NCBI GenBank assembly: GCA_030686995.1 | Contig: CM060709.1 | Location: forward strand, 270,929,913 to 270,993,912 | From: Artemisia argyi | Taxonomy: Eukaryota; Streptophyta; Magnoliopsida; Asterales; Asteraceae | Reading direction: 5' to 3' | Length of the DNA stretch: 64,000 bases | Part shown: positions 34,480 through 45,620 of the stretch, piece after piece | How positions within the stretch are numbered: the first letter of the stretch is position 1 | Layout of the letters: each line of letters begins with the position of its first letter | Translations under genes and position numbers: made by a program | Notes under the pieces: generated by a model | Database searches by the model: none | What the model saw: only the letters and a program-made list of their open reading frames with translations | What the model was told of the DNA's origin: nothing

Positions 34480-35343
34480 TATATATCAAAATTCATACCA
34501 AATTAAAAATAATTAATTCTGAATATTATGGTGAAATTGAATTTTCATAAAAGTTTGTCGTTTGAAAGTTATAAGAATTTGAAGTTTGAAGCTGAAGTTA
34601 AACAATGTGTCAAATGACCAAAATTGCCCATTTGACAAGATATTGAAAAAGTAGGGGAACTGATTGTTGGTGAGTTTGCTTCACCAATATGATTTTAAGT
34701 GTAATGGATTGACTTAGGTGACCAATGTGTAATCGTGATAAATGTTCAACAAGTCGGGGGTTGTGCGGAGTGCACACTTGTATAACGTTATTATGATTAT
34801 CATTTGGGGCGAAGCCCCGAATCACGGCGGTCTCGGGGCAGCGCCCTAGCTGGGTCGAGCTGCCAGGTTAGCTTGGAAATTTTTATTTTGTATAAAGTGC
34901 TATGTTAAAAACGCACTTAAAAATAAAATTCCCATAATTATGAACCTGGTTTTTGCCCTTTGATTTAACTGATTTGGTAGTTATTCGGTAGTTAAATAAC
35001 TGCTATGGTAGTTATAACCGAATTTCTATTTTGTTAGTCACATATTTATCATCAATCTCTGATTCTGTTTTTCATAACAACAAAACACAATCTCGTTTCT
35101 AAATCCGAGTATTATCCGATTTGAGATTTCGATAGAACCATCGAAATACTTCAATATGAAAGTGTTTACATGACTATCAGATTACTGTGATCCTAAATAT
35201 TCTAACACTGATCATGGTTCAACGGTTGCGATGACTTTTAGGCTTTACAATTTGTTGTCACTTTTTAATCGAGTGTATACCCCCATTATTTTTCAAACTT
35301 TGAACGAAACAATACATATTCAACAACGTAATTTCTTTATTGT
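34480..35343. other. Intergenic, no gene seen
   Basis: AT-rich DNA without a supported gene. One GC-rich patch at 34806-34862 contains the perfect hairpin GGGGCGAAGCCCC and then a run of CGGGG/CCCTAG-type sequence; it may be the end of an unrecognised mobile element. Confidence 0.4.
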
Positions 35344-35379
35344 TATTTATTTGGGTAAATTGCAAAAATGGTCACTAAC

Positions 35380-38300
35380 TGTCACACCCCCAAAATCGGG
35401 TCCAGCGGAAGCATACATGTAGCTGGGGTGTAACTCAATTGATATCACAACACTAGTTCAAAAATGGTTTGCACTTGAATCATTTAAAATAAAATAGTTA
35501 AATCAAATTGTTGAATTTACATCGTTAAAAGTAATGCGGAAGTAGGCCCTTAAAGTATTTTAAAACGGTCCCCAAATGATTAAATCAGAGTCTTCTATGA
35601 CCATGCCATGCCCTGCCAAAACCTCCAGTAGTGTGCCATTGGTGTAAACCTGAAAATACATGCTAAAGTGTCAACACAATGGTTGGTGAGTTCATAGAGT
35701 TTGTTGAAAAAGAATGTAATGCATATGTATGTAGGTTTCCCAGCAAAGGCATCGTAAATCCACTCAGTTACAAGTCCCGCCATAAGAGACTTGTAACCTG
35801 TGTGTTCACAACCCACTGCTACAATATATAGTATGAGTAAAACATGTATAAGTTCATCAAAACAGTTTAGCAATTAGTAGTGAGTCTACACTTCATCTCC
35901 GAAGACCTCACTTAAGTATGTTTGTCTCCATGGTTGTGCCCAGCAACTTAATCTGGGGCCATTGGAAGTATGTATGTATGTATCCATGGTTGTGCCCAGC
36001 AACTTAATCTGGGGCCATTGGAAGTCTCAAGAGTACACCATCACAGTTTAGTATAACACAGTTAAGTATAGTACAATCACGTATGTATGACATCAAGTAT
36101 AATGTTTCCAAGTATAAATGTTATGTGAATCTGTACAAGTAAGCAAGTAGTAGCATGTATCTCCCCCAAAGAGTTGATAGAACAATTAAAAGAGTAGGGG
36201 CTATGACTCACCTGGTGCAACAGCTACGATGACAAAAGTGTATACACAGAAATGAGGTTCGATCTCTAACCGCAACCTAATATGAATGATGAACGATCTA
36301 CTTTAGATCATGAAATGATGTTATGAATGTCCATGCACATGTTCCCTATACCACTCTTAACTTGAAAAACACTTGTGTTATCAAAAATATATAATCTAAG
36401 AATTTGGAAAAATATTGCTATTAGAAAATAAAATAAGCTAGTAGCAATATTTATACTTATATGTATATCGTAAGTTTCCATGTTAGTGTTGAAATACTCG
36501 GGTTGTAATCCTTGAAATATCGCTTTCAAATGATGAAAATATACTTGTAATAACTAATACATCATTAGTTATAAAATTTGGTACTTGGTATTATTTCTAG
36601 CTTATAAAAGTACTACGTAGTTTTAGTGTCAATTTTACTAAAAGCTGTCAAAATGAAAATGAGTTTTGCCGATATTCAAACGTGAATATCTTTGTCGTTA
36701 TATGTCCGTTTTACTTGTTCTTTATATCCACGGTTACATCTTAGTATGTAGTAATATATTTTGGAAAGCTCGGCTCCTCCGGGTTACGTATAAAGCCTCT
36801 TTTTGACCGACGAAAAACGTCCAACAGCAACTATTTTCCAGAAAAATACTTTTCGTCAACAATCTTGCAAAAATCATAACTTCTTCGTTATAAACTCGTT
36901 TTAACCCGTTCTTTCGCCTACGGATTCGTTTTTGAAAGTATTTTCTAAAAATTTTGCCAAAGTTTCCTTGGTGTCTACTGATTTTCCAGAAAATAACAAA
37001 ATGGGACAGCATGTTTATAAACTTGTTAGAAATCTATTTCAAAGGTTCAAAACTAGTTCCAACTTCAACCAAAACTCTTGTAATCACCACATAGCTAATC
37101 TAATCCTACCATACACCTTCTTAGGGTGCCATGGGCTCCTAACCAAGTTATTATAGCAAGGGAATTCATAAATAAGAAGTTAGGGTTTGTATGTTCCATT
37201 TTGACAAAATAAATGGTGGTATAGCTAGTTGTACATGGTTTTTAGCATGGAACTCATGCAATACAAGTAAATATAAGATGATTCATGTAAAAATAAAGTT
37301 GATAACTTACTTGATAAAATGAGATGATTGAATGACTAGAAACCTTGGATTACTTGTGTATTTCTTGTTTGATTCTTGATTAGGCAAGTATAATGAACAA
37401 CTTTGATGCTTTAACTTTTAGAAAATCATGGATTGATCATGGTGTTTGGTTTTGGTCGTGGGTTATGGAGAAGAACAAGAGAAATGGGAGCTTTTGATTC
37501 TCAAAAATTATGTATGTTATGTGTTTGGTGTTTTTAGCTAGATATTTAGTAAAGGGTTTATAGTATAATATTAGCACATGGTTAATTTAGTCAAGTGATC
37601 TAGGGGAGGGCATGTGTGGCCGGTTTTTAATGTTAAAAAAGAGTAGCAAAGTCGGTTTTGATCTCTTAGAAAATGTAGTGTATTATTAGTTGTAGTTTAG
37701 TGTAAGTATTAGTTATAATCGGGTACCGGGTTTGCTAGAAATAAACATTAATGAAGTTAACCGGGACTAAATAAAGTCATAACAATGATAAAAATATGTT
37801 GGGTACAATTCCTGAGTGTTCGGGTGATTATTGTTTAGTTTTCACGAAAACCGTCGTAATATTCATAAGCTCGCGTTATAAATAAAACAAATTTCCAAAA
37901 TACTGGGTAAATGAATGTTATAACTTTTATGATGGTAAAATGGATATAAAAATATGTCGGGACCATTGTGGGAATATTTAGATATATTCGTCGTGTATAA
38001 ACCGGGTGTTAACGTTTACTATAAATACTTATACGTAAAAACGTTAAATGTATCAAATATGTAAATTTGAAAATCCTAAGAGTGGTATAACATGTAAATG
38101 CTGTTATGATGATATGCAGACTGTCTCTAGTCCGTATGCAGTGTCCTTAATACCAATGAAATGAATTCGCACCTAAACCAATCCGGTTACGCGAATTTGA
38201 ATACCCGTAAACTAAATTTACGATGAAATGTGTAATGCAAGTGAATAGTGAAAACTTTTCTGGCAATGAATAGTGTTTAGTGAATAGTAAAATTTCTGAA

Positions 38301-38418
38301 TGCTTCTCAGAATGTCAAACTGACACAAAAAATGATGAATAGTAAACTGATGAATAGTGTTTTATGAATAGTGTTTTCCCAAAGTTCGGGAAAAGACCTG
38401 AAATGATGAGTTGTGACA
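35380..38418. mobile_element. Solo LTR, probably Ty3/gypsy, inside the MULE terminal repeat
   Basis: It starts TGTCACACCCCCAAAATCGG and ends GATGAGTTGTGACA, with the 5-bp TSD CTAAC on both sides (35375-35379 and 38419-38423). Length 3039 bp, with no internal domain. The TGTCACACCCC start is typical of Tekay/Del-type gypsy LTRs in plants (memory). Inside: a roughly 50-bp duplication with the core CCATGGTTGTGCCCAGCAAC (35932 and 35985) and a TGAATAGTG-rich run (38245-38370). The ORFs in it look like chance frames. Confidence 0.85.
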
Positions 38419-38878
38419 CTAACATATCACAAAATTGCAAAAATGGGACCGAGTCATAAAGGCGTGCAAATTTGCCACTAACGTTTCGCAAAAATGCAAA
38501 ATAGCCACTGAGATGTTAGTTTCCTCGTTAAGTGGCACGTCACTGATGGTATTATTGTCATTTCACGATTTCCCAGGCACACTGTAGATTTAAGGACTAA
38601 ATTTGCAATCGAAAGTTTTATTTTTATTTCACAGCCACCACCACCACCACTCTCTACCGCCGCCACCACCACCACCACCCTCTACCACCACCACCACCAC
38701 CATGTTCAAAATCCATTCATGGTGGTGTTGGTCCAGAAACAATCTAGGAGGTATCGGTCCAGAAAAAAGATTATTTCCCACGTCCCTACATCACATGAAA
38801 CTATATAATGTCAAATACATACAAATGCATTATTTTAGAAAAACTAGATAATCACAAGAAGACGACTTCATATATGAG

Positions 38879-39955
38879 ATAAAGCAAGAAGATTACAATG
38901 CTATAAGCGGAAGATCTTGTAAAACATCAAGAAGCCCGGTAAGATGATGCCTGCAAATTAAAAGCAATCTAAAAAGTCAAATCGAGAACTTCCCGAATTC
39001 AAACATAACATGGATTTCTCAATTTTTAATCTACAGGCTACAGCATAATGTTATTGGAATACTATATATGTCAGTAACAAGTAGCTACCATTATCTTTTG
39101 AAATAAGATATATAATTATTTGTAGCTTTGAAAAATAATTTGACTTAATTGACTCTCATAAGTCAAATGGAACCAACTAATTATATTTTAATTGAAAACC
39201 AAAAAAAAAAATTACTTACAATGTGGTCATTGATGACAGCCTTGCCATGGAAGGAGGCAGTGGCCCACTTAAATTGTTAGCAGACAAATCCCTGCAGTAA
39301 GACAATGCGATCTATTTAGAGCACACCCACACGGAAAATTTAAGGATAACATAAACGGTGGCTTACATAGTAGTCAATGGAGTAAGTTGTTGGAATGATT
39401 CCGGAACTACTCCTGTCAAATGGTTGTTGTTTAAATTGCTGAGAGTATTTAAGCTTTGTTAGAATCGATAAGTCAAAAGTTTACATGAACATGATATTTT
39501 AACGGGATACTTACAAGTCTGTTATTTGACCCAACAAAGAAATTGAGTATGGGATGGTCCTTGTAAGTTGGTTTCCGGAAAGCGTTCTAGCAGGAAAACA
39601 AGACAAAAATGTTTTTTAAAACGAGCATTATAAGTCAAATAACTTTAGTTTTATTTATATATGCAATAAGCTACGTATTCAAGTCTCGTTAAAAAATTAC
39701 TACATAATAACATACAAAATCTTGATGGTAAGTGGAAGGTTTGACGGTATAGGGCCGCCAATATGATTGTTGCCCAGATCACTGCACCCAAAAATAAGAA
39801 CCAGAACACAAACACTCAATAAGAAGACATTACAAACATTTTCACAAACACCATTGAGTGAAACAACTAACGTAAGAACTTACATTTGTATGATGGATGC
39901 AAAAGCTCCCAAATTCTCTCCCAGTTCACCTCCCAAATTGGCACCATTAAGAATT
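38879..39955 (-). pseudogene. Captured STRUBBELIG-receptor-family-like LRR ectodomain, six exons
   Basis: Six blocks with GT..AG-type borders lie on the minus strand: 39884-39955 (NGANLGGELGENLGAFAS), 39716-39781 (LGNNHIGGPIPSNLPLT), 39515-39586 (SGNQLTRTIPYSISLLGQ), 39367-39438 (NNNHLTGVVPESFQQLTPL), 39220-39291 (LSANNLSGPLPPSMARLSS) and 38879-38950 (HHLTGLLDVLQDLPL, then a stop). Most are exactly 72 bp, the usual one-repeat-per-exon layout of plant LRR receptor kinases. The repeat series and the DVLQDLPL end fit the SRF6/SRF7 type of the STRUBBELIG family as I remember it. There is no signal peptide, transmembrane segment or kinase, so only the middle of the ectodomain was captured. Introns are retained, so the capture was from DNA, not mRNA. 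Confidence 0.75.
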
Positions 39956-40453
39956 CTATGTAAATTCATTAAAATTAGTACCCCACAATATTTTGATTAA
40001 AAAAAAAAAAAACATATATATGAACCAAAAATAAGGTTTATGACTTTATGATATAATAAAGTATCATATATTCCGGTTATATTAGTACGGTGTGGTTAAC
40101 TTGATGTGAAGAGAAGAACCCATGAATGGATTTTGAACATGGTGGTGTTGGTGGTGGTGGTGGTGTTGGTGGTAGATGGCGGCGGTGGTGGTGGTGGCTG
40201 TGAAATAAAAGTAAAACTTTCAATTGCAAATTTAGTCCTTAAATCTACAGTGTACCCGGGAAATCGTGAAATGACAATAATACCATCAGTGACGTGACAC
40301 TTAACGAGGAAACTAACGAAAAAGCGCTCTCGGTGGCTATTTTGCATTTTTGCGAAACGTTAGTGGCAAATTTGCACGCCTTTATGACTCGGTCCTATTT
40401 TTACAATTTCGTGATACGTTAGTGATCATTTTTGCAATTTACCCTATTTATTT

Positions 40454-41189
40454 TTTGAATCGTATATTAGCTCAAAACAATATTTACAATGTTACAAAGC
40501 TATTTTTAATGGGCTAATTCTTATTAGAGTCTAACATGAAGTAAGCGCCATGAGCCCACGACAAAATTTACCGAAAATATTAAAAGCAAAGAATGGGAAA
40601 TTGAATTTAAAATCCAAGCAGTCAAAGAATGATCAAACTTCCTCCTTCCATTAACAATCCAAGAATGAGACAAGCGGTTTTAATCGCATCACATAAAGTA
40701 TATTTCAGAGTAAGCTTGGTGTCCACCATTCTAATAATGCAAATGAACCAAGAATGTAGATTGGGCAACCACGTCTCAAAGCATAGCTTGATTGCCGAGG
40801 GGGGATCAGTTTAATCATCCCATGCATGGGAGATGATCGAGGCTATTCAAACCTTTTGGAATCGCGCGGTTTATCCCAGCATAAAGTCTAATTATCGTCA
40901 CTTAACCAAATAATAGTAACATTGTATTACTTGCTGAAACAAATTGCGTTACAGATTTGATTAAAAAGAATGGGAAAAAAATTGGTAACCAAATAAAGGG
41001 TGGTCATTTCCCGTTACTATATACTTATTTGCTCGTCACAAAGTGATGCTTTAGTGACCATTTTTTCGGTTATAAAATGTGACTCAATGATATATATCGA
41101 CATATCCTGTAGCTAGGGTTGACTCTTTCTCCTTTTATTCAGAACAATAGATGTATAGAGGCCTAACAAGAGGCTAGACATAATTACAA
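40454..41189. other. Intergenic, no gene seen
   Basis: No coding feature supported. At 40822-40833 a perfect CCCATGCATGGG palindrome, inside a longer ATCATC...GATGAT inverted repeat, contains the RY motif CATGCA. It lies 1.6 kb upstream of the laccase start. Confidence 0.4.
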
Positions 41190-41879
41190 ATCAGTGGAAA
41201 TTAAAGAGTGTTATGGGCAACTAAACCACTCGATCCAATCAAAAAGCTTAGCGTCATTGAGAACGATCCACATAAAACTAAAAAGCTTAACATCATTGCG
41301 AATGAGATCCTTGCTCGGCTTTTTTGTTGCAAAGATAGAATCGTTTCTAAACTGCCAAAGGATCCAAATGGTTGATTGAACAACCGCATACAAGAAACTA
41401 GAAGCATAGATCAACAGATGTACTCTATCCACCTGATAACAGCTTGAAGATCATCCTTAAAGATAACAAGCAGATTCTACCATTTAAAGATCTCAGCTCT
41501 TTCCCAATATCTTTTGCTAATGTAACAAATAAGGTGGTTTTATGTCTCAAGGTACAAATGGGGCATCTAGTGGAGTGAAGATCGAATCCCCTTTTGACTA
41601 AGATAACTCTAGCTATGTAACTACTTGAAAATAAAAGGAATATAATTAGAACTTAGAAGCATGCATGGTCATACAAAGAATATGATTGAAATCATGCATT
41701 GTTATACAAAAAAGGTACTTATATAAGAGAGTTACCATAAGGTTCATCAAATGTCTCTATAGATAAAGGTTAATAATTCATGTGTCTAAACTGTTTATCC
41801 GAAATATATATAATACAAACAAATTGTGAACTGTGAAATCCAAATGTACGTAAAGATGAGAAATGAGAAGCTGCTGATC
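41190..41879 (-). pseudogene. LINE remnant, copy 2 (endonuclease start fused to C-terminus)
   Basis: The minus strand from 41879 to 41605 is the same sequence as 34479-34228 of copy 1, up to the YIARV codons of the endonuclease region. It then jumps directly to a C-terminal region: KRGFDLHSTRCPIC, resembling the zf-RVT domain, and FLYAVVQSTIWILWQFRNDSI (about 41320-41400), resembling the W-x-W-K-x-RN-x-x-x-F stretch near the end of plant L1 ORF2. So this copy lost most of endonuclease and all of RT. It ends about 430 bp upstream of the laccase TATA box. Confidence 0.6.
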
Positions 41880-42313
41880 ATGACATACAATTCAGTCAGA
41901 AGTTTTCAGCATATCTATTGTTGTCCTTTAACATCGAATGCAAATATTTTTGATAAGCGCCTTTGAATTAATGGTTTGTCGATCATACATTGTTACAGAC
42001 TTACAGCACATGTTTAATTGTTTAGCATTGTATACAATACACACAGGGGTGGAAGAAAAGAAAATTAAGAAAACAGTCTGGAATGAAGATAGTTGGTTGC
42101 CATAATGTGGCATTACCAATAACATTAGATATTTTAATACAGGATATGATATACAAATTAGATTTGGATTAACTGTCAAAAGAATGTGTGTGGAAATGGA
42201 AGGTTCAACGACAGCATCTTTTGTTAAAAAATCATCAACTCTCGCATGTTTATCACGCTTGAATCTTCTAATTGATTTACACTTTTTAAATTAGACATAA
42301 CTTGTTCTTGATC

Positions 42314-42323
42314 TCTATAAATA
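42314..42323 (+). promoter_or_regulatory. Laccase core promoter (TATA box)
   Basis: CTATAAATAC, 92-101 bp upstream of the laccase ATG, leaving a transcript leader of about 65-75 nt. No other TATA-like box is as close to the start. Confidence 0.6.
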
Positions 42324-42414
42324 CCACATGACCAACTCGACATTTGCATATCTTCAGAACTCTCTCTTACCTTTGTACACATTCTTACTTTTATCGTTTT
42401 ATAGTTGCTCGGCA

Positions 42415-44696
42415 ATGGGCTCGAGCTCTGTGTTTGCTGTTGGATTCATTCTAGCTTTTCTCTCTTTGTCATGCTGGACAGCCTCGGCTGATATTGTGGA
42501 GACTTCATTTGTTGTAAGTATCCACTTCTCTACTCTTGTTGTTTTGTACATCTGATAAGAATTAGATATGGTGGTTTTAGCTAAAATTAAAATATGATGT
42601 TGTCTACTTTAACAGATAAAGAATTTGACGGTGAACCGATTATGTCAAAATCAAGTAATTACTGCTGTGAATGGAAGCCTTCCAGGCCCAACTTTAAGGG
42701 CTAAAGAAGGAGACACAATTATCGTTCATGTCTTTAACAAGTCCCCGTATAACCTTACCATACATTGGCATGGGGTGTTCCAAAGGTTAACTCAATGGGC
42801 AGATGGTCCTGAGTTCATCACTCAATGCCCAATCAGGCCCGGAGGTAACTATACTTATATGTTCAATCTCACCGGACAAGTGGGAACGCTTTGGTGGCAT
42901 TCACACGTTCAATGGCTCAGAGCTACTGTTTATGGTGCTCTAGTCATCCGCCCACGAGATGGCCAAAAGTACCCTTTCGTCAAACCTTATCGTGAAGATA
43001 CTATTCTGCTAGGTACATATCTTATTTCGTCCAACCTTATTTTATTTCGTATCCCTCTTTTCTCATGATATGGAGTATATATTTATTTGATCTTCTTTGC
43101 GACGTCGAAGTGTATATATTAACTAAAAGCCAGCAAGAAGCTACCAATGGTAATATATTAAATTCTTTGTAACTTTTCAGGAGAATGGTGGAATGCAAAT
43201 CCTATCGATGTAGAGAGCACTGCACTAGCCAGCGGTGGTGTACCTGTTAACTCTGATGCTTATACAATAAACGGATGGCCCGGTGATCTGTTTAACTCGT
43301 GTGTATCAAAAAGTAAGTACACCAACACCTGATGAAAATAATGTAAGTACTTACAAAATTAAAATTTGTTAACTAATGAAGTCTTGTTTAATTGTGTTGA
43401 ATGAACTAGACACATACAAGCTAGACGTTGTGCCTGGAAAAACATATTTGCTGAGAATAATCAACGCTGCCCTTAATAATCAATTCTTCTTCAAGATAGC
43501 CAACCACAACTTGACCGTCGTTGGAGCAGATGCAGCCTACACAAACCCATTCCAAACTGATGTTCTCATCCTTGGTCCAGGCCAAACCACCGATGTCTTG
43601 TTCACCGCAAACCAATCACCAGGACTATATTACATGGCAGCTAGTCCATACGCAAGTGCAGCTGGTGTTTCATTCAATGGCAACACCACAACCGGAATTA
43701 TTGCTTACCAAAATGCCAAACAGACCACACCAATTCTTCCAGTTATGCCCCCCTTTAATGACACACCAACAGCTTTTGCATTTTCAAGCAATTTAACGGC
43801 ACTTGTCACTAGCCCATTTTGGTCACCAGTTCCACGAACAGTGGATGAGAACATGCTTATAACAATAGGGCTTGGAATATCAGCCTGTAGTTCCAACCAA
43901 AATTGTTCAGGGATATTCGGGCAACGCATGTCAGCAAGCATGAATAATCATTCATTTGTTCTACCATCTCAAGTATCTCTTTTGGAAGCTGTTTTTAGAA
44001 ACATAAGCGGAGTCTACACAACTGATTTCCCGGATACACCACCTTTGATATTTGATTACACAAACGCGAACAACAGTTTCAACCAAAGTCTTTTATTTAC
44101 ACCCAAGTTAACAAGTGTGAAGAGAGTAAAGTTTAATGCTACGGTTCAAGTGGTGTTTCAAAATACAGCATTGATTGGTATTGAAAACCATCCCATGCAT
44201 TTGCATGGATTTAACTTTTACGTGTTGGCTCAAGGCTTTGGTAACTATAATCCTGCAATTGACAGCCAAAAGTTCAATTTAGTTAACCCTCAAGAACGTA
44301 ACACCCTTGGTGTTCCCGTTGGAGGCTGGGCTGTCATCAGATTCCGAGCTAATAATCCAGGTATTTACATTAACTAATATTCATCCATACTATTCAGAGT
44401 TATACTTTACTTCATTATGATATAATTTACCGTTTCTTAACCTATGCTGGAAATGATAAGGATTAGCAGAAACTTTTTTAAAATATTTAGCATATATGTT
44501 TATCAAACTATTGTGAACGGAATATCGATGACTTACTATTTTTGTTAAAAATGATAAATTCTCAGGAGTGTGGTTTCTTCACTGTCATTTGGATGTACAT
44601 TTGCCATGGGGTTTGGGAACGGCTTTCTTGGTGGATAACGGTGGTACGCCAGAATCAACATTGCCACCACCACCAATCGACTTCCCACAGTGCTAG
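42415..44696 (+). CDS. Laccase (multicopper oxidase), five exons, intact
   Basis: Laccases are secreted glycoproteins that oxidise phenols such as monolignols using four copper ions. Exons: 42415-42513, 42616-43012, 43181-43312, 43410-44360, 44566-44696; all introns are GT..AG and the spliced length is 1710 bp (569 residues), normal for the family. Residues 1-25 are a signal peptide ending TASA. Copper-binding motifs are complete: HWHG (83-86), WWHSH (126-130), HPMHLHG (470-476) and [12 protein letters not shown] (532-543). The residue ten after the T1 Cys is Leu, as in higher-potential laccases. Several N-glycosylation sequons are present (for example NLT, NHT-like, NNS). The C-terminal [11 protein letters not shown] and [10 protein letters not shown] recall the LAC7/LAC14-like group (memory). 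It is the only intact host gene seen, surrounded by transposons. Confidence 0.95.
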
Positions 44697-44812
44697 AAAC
44701 AGACGTCGATCTCAAAAAACGAGAGAGCTCATGAACTACATGTATCTAAATTTACATGTGTATATAAGGTATACTATACGTGTATCTAAATTTATACCCA
44801 ATTTGTATCATT

Positions 44813-44818
44813 AATAAA
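44813..44818 (+). terminator. Laccase polyadenylation signal
   Basis: AATAAA, 117 bp after the laccase stop codon, followed by T-rich sequence. Confidence 0.5.
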
Positions 44819-44829
44819 CTCTAAGTGTA

Positions 44830-45395
44830 TGGCTGATTATTCTTTTGGACGTATAGTTAATATTCATTCTATTGTTTCAATCATACTGATTTTTTTGTTC
44901 TATACTCCAATGTAAACTTTTTTGTATTATCGGCATGATGTATTCATTGCTTCTTGACTAAATAATGAGTTGAAATTTTCCAACATTCAATTGATCGAGT
45001 CGTTATTTTCATGTTAATAATTCGTTTTAGTTAGTGATTAAGCATGTTTTCCTAATATTTATTGGATAAATTAATATATATGTGAAAGTTGGCTTGACCT
45101 TAAAATGGTAATGATAAGAAGTTGCAAATCAAATCCATTAAAATAAAACTAGGATTTTGTTCCAGAAGAAAAATACATAAATAAATAAACCAGGATAATA
45201 TATAGGGATAATGTATATGAAAGTCATCTAATTTTTAACTTCTAACGAATAGTTTACCCAATAATTAAATGAACTTAACCTAATGCTAATGGTAACCACA
45301 CTTTTCTGTGGTCATTCTTATCACATCATCAACTCAGCTTTCTCTCCCTAAGACTACATTCAACCACAATTTACTAATGTTGAATGCAATGACGG
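44830..45395. other. Intergenic, no gene seen
   Basis: AT-rich sequence downstream of the laccase; nothing supported. Confidence 0.4.
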
Positions 45396-45620
45396 GCTCA
45401 AGATAGGATGGAGTCTCACCATGACAAGCATAAAACAGACAAGGAGTTTGAATGTGGTGACTGGGTGTATCTCAAATTATAATCCTACAAGCAGCTGATA
45501 GTGAGAAAGGAAAAGCGGAATAAGATTTCACCTAAGTACTTTGGCCCTTACAAAATAATGCAAAGAGTGTGACAAGTAGCTTATAAGCTGGAGCTACCAA
45601 GTGAGTCTCAATACACAATT
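45396..45620 (+). pseudogene. Ty3/gypsy integrase C-terminal remnant
   Basis: The plus strand encodes HDKHKTDKEFECGDWVYLKL (45420-45480) and, after stops, KISPKYFGPYKIMQRV and QVAYKLELPSESQ. These match the well-known gypsy integrase C-terminal order of F-x-x-GD-x-VYLKL, Y-FGP-x-x-I and AYKLELP. At least two stops (TAA near 45479, TGA near 45570). No flanking LTR identified. Confidence 0.8.

Larger units (their letters stand above)
35353..40444. mobile_element. Pack-MULE carrying LRR exons, interrupted by a solo LTR
   Basis: The ends read GGGTAAATTGCAAAAATGxTCACTAAC and its inverted copy, and are flanked by the 9-bp direct repeat TATTTATTT (35344-35352 and 40445-40453), the size made by Mutator-like transposases. 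The terminal inverted repeats are about 340 bp: right 40105-40444, left 35353-35379 plus 38419-38735 once the inserted LTR is removed. They contain CCACCA-type microsatellites near their inner ends, which cause the His/Pro-rich spurious ORFs. There is no transposase. The interior (38736-40104) carries spliced-gene sequence, which makes this a Pack-MULE. Confidence 0.88.

Noticed and set aside
38603..38851. ORF with His/Pro runs next to the Pack-MULE
   Set aside because: Produced by a CCACCA microsatellite in the MULE terminal repeat; the mirror ORF appears in the right repeat (40096-40347).
34228..41879. Duplication of the laccase promoter
   Set aside because: The shared 250 bp reads on into LINE endonuclease sequence in copy 1 and a LINE C-terminus in copy 2, so it is better explained as LINE; it stops well before the laccase TATA box.
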